A stretch of DNA of 7,264 nt from assembly GCA_937907555.1 (NCBI GenBank), contig CALEST010000333.1, positions 1 to 7,264 on the forward strand, read 5' to 3'. This DNA comes from an uncultured Sediminibacterium sp. (GTDB lineage: Bacteria; Bacteroidota; Bacteroidia; Chitinophagales; Chitinophagaceae). The translations under genes and the position numbers were made by a program. The notes beneath the pieces were generated by a model. That model was not told the origin of the DNA. It saw nothing but the letters and a program-made list of their open reading frames with translations, and ran no database searches. Below are positions 1 through 5,568 of the stretch, piece after piece; position 1 is the stretch's first letter; every line of letters starts with the position of its first letter.

Positions 1-879
1 TACAGGGCTTGGATTATAAGTGAATCCACTATTATCCGTTCGGGTTAACAATGGGTGGTATTAGCAGTAAGGCTGCGGGGAAGTTTGAGAATAAACGTAA
101 ATGGAATAATGGGACCGAATTAGAAAACAAAGAGTTTTCTGACGGTTCAGGTTTAGAATTATATTCAACTCCTTTAAGGAGTCTAGATCCGCAATTAGGA
201 AGATGGTGGCAAGTAGATAGTAAGCCTGATTATTCCCAAAGTATGTATGCGTCAATGGGTAACAATCCAATATTATTTAATGATCCACTAGGAGATACAA
301 CTACCCCTTTTGTTTTAGGACTGCAAGGCGTATTAGGTACAACTTCCGCTACTTTAATTCAAGCCAATATAGTTCGTGGTGAATATGTAAGAAATGTTTC
401 TAAACTTGATGCTTCTGATTTTAGAGGTCGAACGGAAGCTAAGATTGAAGCAAGGGCGAAGACTCCAACATTAATGAAGGAGATTGCCGAAAACATGCGC
501 CCCATGTCAGAAGAAGCAGGTAGGATATCGGGCACAGCAAGTAAATCGAATGTTAGCGTTAATGCAACCGTTGAAAAACTTGGAGCTGTAGGCAAAGCTT
601 CTGGGGTACTGGCAGTCGGAATGGCGGCTTATGATATTGGCACTTCTGATAATAAACTAAAAGCTGTTTCAAGAGAGGGTGGGGCTTTAACTGGCGCATT
701 AGTTGGCGGTGAATTAGGTGCAAAAGCAGGAGCTGCTATAGGCGCTCTCTTTTGGGGGTGCGGGTGCTCTTCCTGGCGCATTTATTGGAGGAATTATTGG
801 CAGTATAGGGGGAAGTATACTAGGTGCTACGGCAGGGGATAAAACATATGATGCATTAACCATCAAAAAACCAAAGTAG
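1..879 (+). CDS. Rhs/YD-repeat protein, C-terminal end with glycine-zipper tip (5' partial, frame-disrupted, possibly a pseudogene)
   Basis: This is the end of an Rhs-type polymorphic toxin: a secreted YD-repeat shell that carries a variable C-terminal effector. Codons from position 24 read HYYPFGLTMGGISSKAAGK, then a GLELYSTPLRSLDPQLGRW segment and NNPILFNDPLGD, the conserved Rhs-core ending (to about position 294). The variable tip follows: a polar helical part (about 300-590), then a Gly/Ala-rich stretch with GALVGG, GAKAGAAIGA and GGIIGSIGG repeats resembling a glycine zipper, ending in DKTYDALTIKKPK at TAG 877-879. The frame is broken twice. TGA at 21-23 interrupts it upstream, and an extra T in TTTT (750-753) diverts it to a Trp/Cys-rich tail ending at 842; removing one T restores the zipper to 879. 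ATG 51 begins the longest uninterrupted stretch (51-842) but lies inside the conserved core, so it is probably not the native start. Membrane insertion by the tip is inference. Confidence 0.75.
21..29 (+). other. Upstream frame break in the Rhs core
   Basis: The frame that encodes HYYPFGL runs into TGA at 21-23. In the frame beginning at base 1, the bases before it read AWIISES, which would join HYYPFGL if one C had been lost near 25-28 (TCC-CAC reduced to TCCAC). Many Bacteroidota Rhs cores have an acidic, polar stretch just before this HYYPFG motif, so a one-base deletion is the simplest reading. Only 20 bases of upstream sequence are visible, so this rests on little. Confidence 0.45.
750..758 (+). 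other. Single-base insertion (frameshift) in the glycine-zipper region
   Basis: The bases are TTTT followed by GGGGG. Read straight through, the protein becomes WGCGCSSWRIYW and stops at 840-842. If one T is skipped, it continues as FGGAGALPGAFIGG and stays glycine-zipper-like for 41 more residues, up to a stop one base before the next gene. Composition and spacing both favour the skipped-T frame as ancestral. Two adjoining homopolymers make either a real mutation or a sequencing error plausible. Confidence 0.75.
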
Positions 880-880
880 T

Positions 881-1255
881 ATGAGTTTTTTAAAAATGTT
901 GTTTAATAATAATAAAGCGAATCCTTATTATGTCAAGTTGCGTAAATGTTTGAAAAGGAAGCATATTGAAAAAGATATTGCTACAGCTTATTTTTTATTC
1001 GGTATTCCACACTCTGCAAACAATCTTGAAATAATAAAGAAGGCGATAGCTGAAAACAAACTTGACGAGGTACGACAAAATATTTCTTATAATGTTCAAG
1101 TTGATAATATTGAACTATATCTTATTGAGTACTCAAATACCGATAAGTACATTCTTCTACTTCTTGATCCTTATGAAATCTATACGCGAGAAGATATTTT
1201 AGAAATTATTCCGGTTTCAAATACCAACTTTAAAAAAGAAATAATATACCCATAA
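881..1255 (+). CDS. Small protein of unknown family, candidate immunity protein for the Rhs tip
   Basis: I do not recognise the family. The product is 124 residues, starts at ATG 881 (MSFLKMLFNNNK) and ends at TAA 1253-1255. It is rich in Lys, Ile, Asn and Tyr, and its DNA is visibly more A/T-rich than murA or pheS. I see no signal peptide, no clear membrane segment and no Cys cluster, so it is probably a soluble cytoplasmic protein. The start lies one base after the restored Rhs stop at 877-879 and a strong terminator follows 34 bp after its stop, so the two genes form one transcription unit. A small, A/T-rich, lineage-specific gene directly behind an Rhs tip is the usual position and appearance of a cognate immunity gene. 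That role is inferred from position alone; an orphan hypothetical protein remains possible. Confidence 0.7.
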   Translation: MSFLKMLFNNNKANPYYVKLRKCLKRKHIEKDIATAYFLFGIPHSANNLEIIKKAIAENKLDEVRQNISYNVQVDNIELYLIEYSNTDKYILLLLDPYEIYTREDILEIIPVSNTNFKKEIIYP

Positions 1256-1289
1256 GTAAATCGGTAGTTCTCGGAATCATTTTATACTC

Positions 1290-1329
1290 AGCCACTTCCT
1301 AATTTTTTTTGGGGGGTGGCTTTTTTTTT
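1290..1329 (+). terminator. Rho-independent terminator after the Rhs tip/immunity unit
   Basis: AGCCAC (1290-1295) pairs with GTGGCT (1316-1321). TTCC (1296-1299) can extend the stem against the preceding G run through two G-T wobbles and two G-C pairs. The loop is A/T-rich, and eight further T residues follow at 1322-1329. This is a textbook intrinsic terminator for plus-strand transcription. It has no A run on its left side, so it would not stop the convergent abiE operon arriving on the minus strand. Confidence 0.85.
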
Positions 1330-1382
1330 GTGCTATTTGTTGTACTTGTCTTTTAGTGAGGAATACGTCAATAAAGTGGATA

Positions 1383-1456
1383 TTACGCTCAAAGTTTACC
1401 ACCCGTAGGGAGTTGTTGATGGTGGTATAAAACTAGTTTAATTTTTTTGAACGTAA
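1383..1456. repeat. Nested inverted-repeat element in the convergent spacer
   Basis: The outer arms TTACGCTCAAA (1383-1393) and TTTGAACGTAA (1446-1456) are complementary at 10 of 11 positions. Inside them TACCACC (1397-1403) pairs perfectly with GGTGGTA (1421-1427) around a 17-nt loop, and AAACTAGTTT (1430-1439) is a perfect palindrome. The whole could fold as a branched structure of about 74 nt. It does not match the integron attC core, a tRNA, or a normal terminator. It could be a structured RNA, a remnant of a mobile-element end, or a recombination site. No function is assigned. Confidence 0.5.
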
Positions 1457-1504
1457 GGAAACTAAGCTCATACAAATTGGTCAATAGTAACACCCTATGT
1501 TATA

Positions 1505-2380
1505 TTACTCTACCAGCCCATCTTCTATTTCTTTAATGAGCAGCCTTGCTTGTTCAACGGTCGTTTCAAAATACTGCGCCATTATCTTTCCCATTGCACT
1601 TGTCTCGGCATCTATGGTATTCCGTGATATGATTCCCAATACGCGATCTTGTAATGCCGGTGTCTGGCAAACAATTCTTTTCAACTCTTTTCCTAAAACT
1701 TTTGCTGCAATTAACAATAATCCATTCCTGCCATCATCTGTTACAGGTTCAACAATAAACATTTCTGCATGATTTTCCCAGATCTGTTCTTGGTTGATAT
1801 CAAAAAAATGATCCAGTATTTCTGAGACGTCTTTAATATCATCGCCACGAACTTCAGGTCTGTCGTCCCAGGCAATTAGTTTCAAGAGTACAATTCCACT
1901 TAATGTTGCAAACTTGAAACGATGATTTTCATCTAACTCGATTTCAGGTAATCCTACGTTGTAAACCTCATTAAATCCATCTACATGCACGCTTGTATAT
2001 CCCGTTCCCTTTACGGTCACTTTGCGGTTCCCATCTTCAATGGCACCAAATGGCAAAAGATCAATCTCCGTTCCGTCTTTCCACATCACAATGAAGGCGT
2101 TGTCATGTATGGGCTGAAAACCTTCCACCTCTATGAGATATTTTTTCAGACCTTCATAAACACCAGTGGAATTGATAAACACAGCAAAGTCAACATCTCC
2201 TGTGGTGCGTTTTGGTGTTACTTTATGTATCCCACTCAGCCATGCATTTCGTGATACAGCACCTACTAAATAATAATCTATACCAAAATGAGTAAACCCA
2301 CGTTCCAGAGCTGACAGGGCTTCACTAAATTTAGCATCTAATTGCAGGCCTTCAAAATTTGTCTTGTAAATATTGCTCAT
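1505..2380 (-). CDS. abiEii: AbiEii-type nucleotidyltransferase toxin (type IV toxin-antitoxin system)
   Basis: This is a nucleotidyltransferase-fold protein of the AbiEii toxin class, which stops growth by transferring nucleotides to cellular targets and can abort phage infection. Numbered from ATG 2380 (MSNIYKTNF, 291 residues), the fold signature is visible: YLVGAVSRNAW (about 37-47) as the glycine/serine loop, then TTGDVDFAV with the metal-binding pair D62 and D64, and a third acidic residue D107 in TEIDLLPFG. A Lys/Arg-rich helix follows (K167, R174, R178, K183-D184), like the later AbiEii motifs. The rest is an alpha-helical C-terminal domain. An in-frame TTG at 2401 would add seven residues, but the ATG is preferred. 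The gene overlaps the antitoxin by 29 bp on the same strand, which suggests translational coupling. All three acidic residues are present, so the protein should be catalytically intact. The family call is firm; the target is unknown. Confidence 0.88.
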   Translation of the reverse strand: MSNIYKTNFEGLQLDAKFSEALSALERGFTHFGIDYYLVGAVSRNAWLSGIHKVTPKRTTGDVDFAVFINSTGVYEGLKKYLIEVEGFQPIHDNAFIVMWKDGTEIDLLPFGAIEDGNRKVTVKGTGYTSVHVDGFNEVYNVGLPEIELDENHRFKFATLSGIVLLKLIAWDDRPEVRGDDIKDVSEILDHFFDINQEQIWENHAEMFIVEPVTDDGRNGLLLIAAKVLGKELKRIVCQTPALQDRVLGIISRNTIDAETSAMGKIMAQYFETTVEQARLLIKEIEDGLVE

Positions 2381-3347
2381 AAATCTTTTGTGCTGTTTCA
2401 ATACATCTTCTATCTCCCGTGTTCATCAAATCAACATAGACCAATAGGGGGTTGACCATGTTATTATTTTCTTCATCATTATACCAGAACTTTTGGTATG
2501 TTTTCACAGGCCCGTTCTCATCTGGTATTAGTTTGTAATGGCGAATCAACTCTTGTTTTGTTTCAAGGGTGTATAGGGTAAGTTCCCCAGGTTTTAAATA
2601 ATTGGTCAAAAGATTGGCAGCTGGTTCTGCTCCCCACACTGTATGGGGCTCCAACTGAATATTCTTCCATTGAATAAAATCTTCGTTTTTTAAGAATCTA
2701 AAATTTCCCAGTTTTAATGCAGGTTTCAGTTTCTCTTCATAAGCCACCATCCATCGCTCCATCAATTCTTTCTTGTTCTGCAATTGATAACGACTCTTGT
2801 CTAACTTCAACAGAAATCCCTGTTGTTTTAAATCATTCATGATTACGTTTATGTTCCCAAATACGGTACCTGTAATTCGAGCGATTTCCCGATATGTTAA
2901 ATCCAGCAACGCTGGGTTTAGCAGTAGATGATACAAAAGTTTAAGTCCTGTTTTAGTAAATGCACGCCCTTTCTTTTCTCTAACATCCAATCCTGGTAAC
3001 ATTTTATGCCCATCAATCCACAACATCAGATCCTTTCCTTTATAGAAAACATTCCCACTAGTTTCCAAATAAGCAATATTTTCTCTCCGAAGCTCTTCTT
3101 TGATTTTGGGATAGATCTGTTCAGTAATTACCATCAAGGGATTAAACCTAGCTTTAAGTCGAACTAGGTTAACAAGCTGGTGACCTCTAATATGATTTTT
3201 AACTTCAACAAAGGCCATTTGCGCTTTCCCATCCACATTAAAATGCAATATTCCGTCAATTCCTTGGGCAGGTGTCACCGTAGCTTTAATCCCAGTGTGC
3301 ACTTCAAGTTGCTCCAAAGCATCCAGTAAGATCTGTTTTTCCTTCAT
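2352..3347 (-). CDS. abiEi: AbiEi-type antitoxin and transcriptional regulator (type IV toxin-antitoxin system)
   Basis: This is the antitoxin partner of the overlapping nucleotidyltransferase. In type IV systems the antitoxin counters the toxin without forming a stable complex and represses its own operon. Numbered from ATG 3347 (MKEKQILLD, 331 residues), the N-terminal part contains a D31...E48-V-K50 arrangement (GIDGILHF, then FVEVKN) resembling a PD-(D/E)XK nuclease-like core. A winged helix-turn-helix lies at about 150-179 (LTYREIARITGTVFGNINV), and the C-terminal NPLLVYVDLMNTGDRR segment (about 298-313) is typical of the AbiEi regulator family. Start choice: ATG 3377 and TTG 3383 are also in frame. 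They are disfavoured because ATG 3347 has an A-rich leader, and both an operator-like repeat arm and the proposed transcription start then lie upstream of the coding region. Whether the nuclease-like part is active cannot be judged from this sequence. Confidence 0.85.
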   Translation of the reverse strand: MKEKQILLDALEQLEVHTGIKATVTPAQGIDGILHFNVDGKAQMAFVEVKNHIRGHQLVNLVRLKARFNPLMVITEQIYPKIKEELRRENIAYLETSGNVFYKGKDLMLWIDGHKMLPGLDVREKKGRAFTKTGLKLLYHLLLNPALLDLTYREIARITGTVFGNINVIMNDLKQQGFLLKLDKSRYQLQNKKELMERWMVAYEEKLKPALKLGNFRFLKNEDFIQWKNIQLEPHTVWGAEPAANLLTNYLKPGELTLYTLETKQELIRHYKLIPDENGPVKTYQKFWYNDEENNNMVNPLLVYVDLMNTGDRRCIETAQKIYEQYLQDKF

Positions 3348-3356
3348 GTTTGTAAA

Positions 3357-3406
3357 TTTATATTGTTTTTTATTCATAAACAAAACAAAATAGTAAACAA
3401 TATAAA
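3357..3406. promoter_or_regulatory. Operator-like 12-bp inverted repeat of the abiE operon
   Basis: TTTATATTGTTT (3357-3368) and AAACAATATAAA (3395-3406) are perfect reverse complements separated by 26 bp. The distal arm falls between the proposed -33 and -7 elements, and the proximal arm falls in the leader just after the predicted transcription start. That placement suits repression by the winged-helix antitoxin. AbiEi of Streptococcus agalactiae is known to bind inverted repeats at its own promoter, so autoregulation is a reasonable inference. The A/T-rich arms leave some chance of coincidence. Confidence 0.6.
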
Positions 3407-3415
3407 AATCTTCAA
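3386..3415 (-). promoter_or_regulatory. Candidate Bacteroidota-type promoter of the abiE operon
   Basis: Read on the minus strand, TTG (3413-3415) is followed after 20 nt by TATTTTG (3386-3392). This resembles the Bacteroidota -33 TTG / -7 TAnnTTTG pattern, although the -7 box is off consensus. The expected transcription start is near 3379, giving about 30 nt of leader before ATG 3347. The region is A/T-rich, so the match is suggestive only. Confidence 0.4.
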
Positions 3416-3447
3416 TGAATAGTCTAGTTCAGACGAACCAAATGCCA

Positions 3448-4752
3448 CTATTTTCTTACGATTTCCGCACCCAAACTTTGTAAACGTTTATCTATAAATT
3501 GATAGCCGCGGTCAATTTGTTCAATATTCTGAATGGTGCTTTTGCCTTCTGCGCTGAGTGCTGCAATTAGCAGTGCCTGTCCGGCTCTGATATCAGGGCT
3601 GCTCATGGTAATACCTCTTAAGGTATTTCTTCTGCCGAGTCCAATTACGGTAGCTCTGTGCGGATCACACAAAATAATCTGTGCGCCCATATCAATCAAT
3701 TTGTCGGTAAAGAACAAACGGCTCTCAAACATTTTCTGGTGGATCAAAACCGATCCGATTGCCTGGGTGGCTACTACCAATACAATACTCAATAAGTCTG
3801 GTGTAAAACCCGGCCATGGATGATCGGAAATAGTTAGAATACCTCCGTCCATAAAAGTTTGTATGGTATAAGATTCCTGTGAAGGAATATAAATATCATC
3901 ATCCTGTATGCTAAACTGAATACCGAGTTGTTGAAATTTTTCCGGAATAATACCCAGGTGCTGAACCCCCGCATTTTTTATAGTGATTTCACTTTTGGTC
4001 ATGGCAGCCAATCCAATAAAACTGCCTATTTCAATCATGTCTGGAAGTAGTCGGTGTTCTGTGCCACCCAGCGTTTCTACTCCCTCAATAACCAATAAAT
4101 TACTACCGATACCGCTGATTTTAGCTCCCATTCTATTCAGCATACTGCACAACTGCTGTAAGTAAGGTTCGCAGGCTGCATTGTAAATGGTGGTTTTGCC
4201 TTCCGCTAAAACAGCAGCCATTACTATATTGGCTGTACCTGTTACAGAAGGTTCGTCCAGTAACATATAGCAACCTTTTAATGCAGGCGTGCTTAAAGTG
4301 AAACAACCAATGTTTTCATCATAGGCATAATGAGCACCTAATTTTTGAAAACCGATGATATGGGTATCTAATCTTCTTCTTCCGATTTTATCTCCACCAG
4401 GTTTGGGCAGGTAGGCTTTCTTAAATCTTGCCAGCAAGGGTCCGGCTAACATTACACTGCCTCTGAGCCTTCCGCTTTTTTTTCTGAAATCTTCTGATGC
4501 CAGGTAGTCTACCTGTATATCATTGGCCTGAAACTGATAGGTATCCTGATTAATGCGGTTGACCACAACCCCCATTTCCTGCAATAACTCAATGAGTAGG
4601 TTCACATCCAGAATGTCCGGAATATTCGAAATGGTTACAGGCTCTTTAGTTAATACAACCGCAGATAAAATTTGCAACGCTTCGTTTTTGGCGCCTTGCG
4701 GAACAATGCTGCCTTTTAACTGCTTGCCACCTATTACTTCAAAACTACTCAT
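3448..4752 (-). CDS. murA: UDP-N-acetylglucosamine 1-carboxyvinyltransferase (MurA), Asp-type active site
   Basis: MurA catalyses the first committed step of peptidoglycan synthesis in the cytoplasm: transfer of enolpyruvate from phosphoenolpyruvate to UDP-GlcNAc. The 434-residue length is normal. Visible landmarks are K22 in the N-terminal GAKNEALQIL (the Lys22-Asn23 pair of E. coli MurA), the mobile-loop motif PGGDKIGRRRLDTH (118-131), D319 in GFTPDL (equivalent of the catalytic Asp305), DIRAGQALLIAA (387-398), and R415 in IDRGYQFIDKRL (equivalent of Arg397). The loop residue that is Cys115 in E. coli is D121 here. This substitution is known in other MurA enzymes and gives insensitivity to fosfomycin, which alkylates the Cys. 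The gene starts at ATG 4752, 6 bp after the DUF4290 stop, so it is probably co-transcribed from the upstream promoter. No convincing terminator lies between it and the abiE promoter. Confidence 0.97.
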   Translation of the reverse strand: MSSFEVIGGKQLKGSIVPQGAKNEALQILSAVVLTKEPVTISNIPDILDVNLLIELLQEMGVVVNRINQDTYQFQANDIQVDYLASEDFRKKSGRLRGSVMLAGPLLARFKKAYLPKPGGDKIGRRRLDTHIIGFQKLGAHYAYDENIGCFTLSTPALKGCYMLLDEPSVTGTANIVMAAVLAEGKTTIYNAACEPYLQQLCSMLNRMGAKISGIGSNLLVIEGVETLGGTEHRLLPDMIEIGSFIGLAAMTKSEITIKNAGVQHLGIIPEKFQQLGIQFSIQDDDIYIPSQESYTIQTFMDGGILTISDHPWPGFTPDLLSIVLVVATQAIGSVLIHQKMFESRLFFTDKLIDMGAQIILCDPHRATVIGLGRRNTLRGITMSSPDIRAGQALLIAALSAEGKSTIQNIEQIDRGYQFIDKRLQSLGAEIVRK

Positions 4753-4758
4753 GAAATA

Positions 4759-5520
4759 TTAATAGCGTTTCTTGAATCCACCGCCCTGGTTGCGATTGCC
4801 GCCACCCTGGTTTCTTGAATCGTTGCGCTGACCACCGCCCTGGTTGCGGTTGCCGCCTCCGCCTTGGTTTCTTGAATCATTGCGTTGTCCGCCACCACCC
4901 TGGTTTCTGTTTCTTCCGCCAAAGTTTTGCTTCCATCTGCCACCGCTTCTGGCTGGATAATCATCGCGTTCAAAAGGCTGATTGCGGTGCTTGATATAAG
5001 GCGTATTGCTAAACTCTAACTGACCACCGGTAATTTGATCCAACTCGGAACGGATGGCATCATCGTGTACCAGTTCCTTGTGCCAGTTACTATATGACAA
5101 CTTCATATAATAGGCAATGGCGTTGGCAAATCCTGCTTTTTTCTCCGGATCTTCTTCTTTCAAAGCCTTATCTATCACCACTTCCAGGTTCTTACCCAAA
5201 TGTGCGTATCTGGGATTGCGCTTTGGATAAGGCAATGGGTCTGGTTTAAGCTTATAGGTTTCTTTCTGTGGTATGGGATAAGGACTGTCTACATCCAGCG
5301 TGAAATTGCTGATGAAAAATAAATGATCCCATAATTTATGCCTGAAGTCTTCTACGTTCTTCAGGTGAGGGTTTAAAAATCCCATGAGCTCAATAACCGC
5401 TTGCGCCTGTTTTTGTCTCTTTTCTCTGTCTTCAATTGTGAGGAGGTAATCCACCATCTTCTGTACGTGTCTGCCGTACTCCTTCATTCCCAGGAGTTTC
5501 CTGGAGGTATTATATTCCAT
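4759..5520 (-). CDS. DUF4290 family protein with Gly/Asn/Arg-rich repetitive tail
   Basis: This is a Bacteroidota protein of unknown function that I recognise as DUF4290. It starts at ATG 5520 (MEYNTSRKLLGMKEYGRHV) and is 253 residues long. Residues 1-180 form a soluble, mostly helical domain with no signal peptide, no membrane segment and no cysteine. Residues 193-253 are a low-complexity basic tail built from alternating NRNQGGG and QRNDSRNQGGG units and ending FKKRY. It looks disordered and resembles RGG-type RNA-binding tails, so nucleic-acid binding is an inference. An in-frame extension upstream to 5730 runs through the pheS start on the opposite strand and is not used. The gene sits 6 bp before murA on the same strand and diverges from pheS. 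The operon link to murA suggests, but does not show, a role tied to growth or the cell wall. Confidence 0.9.
   Translation of the reverse strand: MEYNTSRKLLGMKEYGRHVQKMVDYLLTIEDREKRQKQAQAVIELMGFLNPHLKNVEDFRHKLWDHLFFISNFTLDVDSPYPIPQKETYKLKPDPLPYPKRNPRYAHLGKNLEVVIDKALKEEDPEKKAGFANAIAYYMKLSYSNWHKELVHDDAIRSELDQITGGQLEFSNTPYIKHRNQPFERDDYPARSGGRWKQNFGGRNRNQGGGGQRNDSRNQGGGGNRNQGGGQRNDSRNQGGGNRNQGGGFKKRY
4778..4920 (-). repeat. Tandem 54/60-bp repeats encoding the DUF4290 tail
   Basis: Two near-identical units begin at 4778 (54 bp) and 4832 (60 bp), with a diverged partial third copy at 4892-4920. Each full unit encodes one QRNDSRNQGGG plus one NRNQGGG block. The 6-bp length difference equals two glycine codons, so the array stays in frame. 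Copies this similar are prone to slippage, and tail length may vary between strains. Confidence 0.8.
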
Positions 5521-5530
5521 GTAAAATTGC

Positions 5531-5564
5531 TTGATGCAGCAACAAATATAAGTTTTTATCTTCG
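5531..5564 (+). promoter_or_regulatory. Candidate promoter of pheS-recO
   Basis: TTG (5531-5533) and TATCTTCG (5557-5564) form an approximate -33/-7 pair with a 23-nt spacer. The -7 box differs from TAnnTTTG at one base. It ends 4 bp before ATG 5569, so transcription would start at or within a few bases of the start codon, giving a leaderless or nearly leaderless mRNA. It overlaps the oppositely oriented DUF4290 -7 box. Confidence 0.5.
5543..5550 (-). promoter_or_regulatory. Candidate -7 element for the DUF4290-murA operon
   Basis: Read on the minus strand, the octamer is TATATTTG, a perfect match to the Bacteroidota -7 consensus TAnnTTTG. It lies 22 bp upstream of ATG 5520, giving a predicted leader of roughly 15 nt. 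I found no well-spaced TTG -33 box, which would have to lie around the pheS start codon. Confidence 0.45.
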
Positions 5565-5568
5565 CACC

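Noticed and set aside
750..758. Programmed ribosomal frameshift at TTTT-GGGGG
   Set aside because: The needed shift skips one base forward. I see no recognised +1 site, no downstream pseudoknot, and no reason for two products; a second break at 21-29 makes mutation or sequencing error more likely.
1430..1448. AAACTAGTTT palindrome plus T7 as a second terminator
   Set aside because: A self-complementary decamer leaves no usable loop and is short and A/T-rich; it is described within the nested repeat instead.
1383..1456. Integron attC site
   Set aside because: The ends do not carry the paired RYYYAAC / GTTRRRY core sites, and no integrase or cassette array is visible.
3348..3383. Longer antitoxin starting at ATG 3377 or TTG 3383
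   Set aside because: Not excluded, but it would place the repeat arm inside the coding region and leave almost no leader after the proposed transcription start; ATG 3347 also has the more A-rich leader.
3422..3434. Hairpin GTCT-AGTTC-AGAC as a murA terminator
   Set aside because: The stem is only 4 bp and lacks a proper T tail on the minus strand.
4749..4973. Separate small gene with Thr/Ala/Glu/Arg repeats on the minus strand
   Set aside because: It is another frame of the DUF4290 tandem-repeat DNA; its repetitiveness is inherited from that array.
5401..5568. N-terminal extension of PheS
   Set aside because: The added 56 residues are the antisense of the DUF4290 gene and do not resemble PheS; ATG 5569 gives the normal family length.
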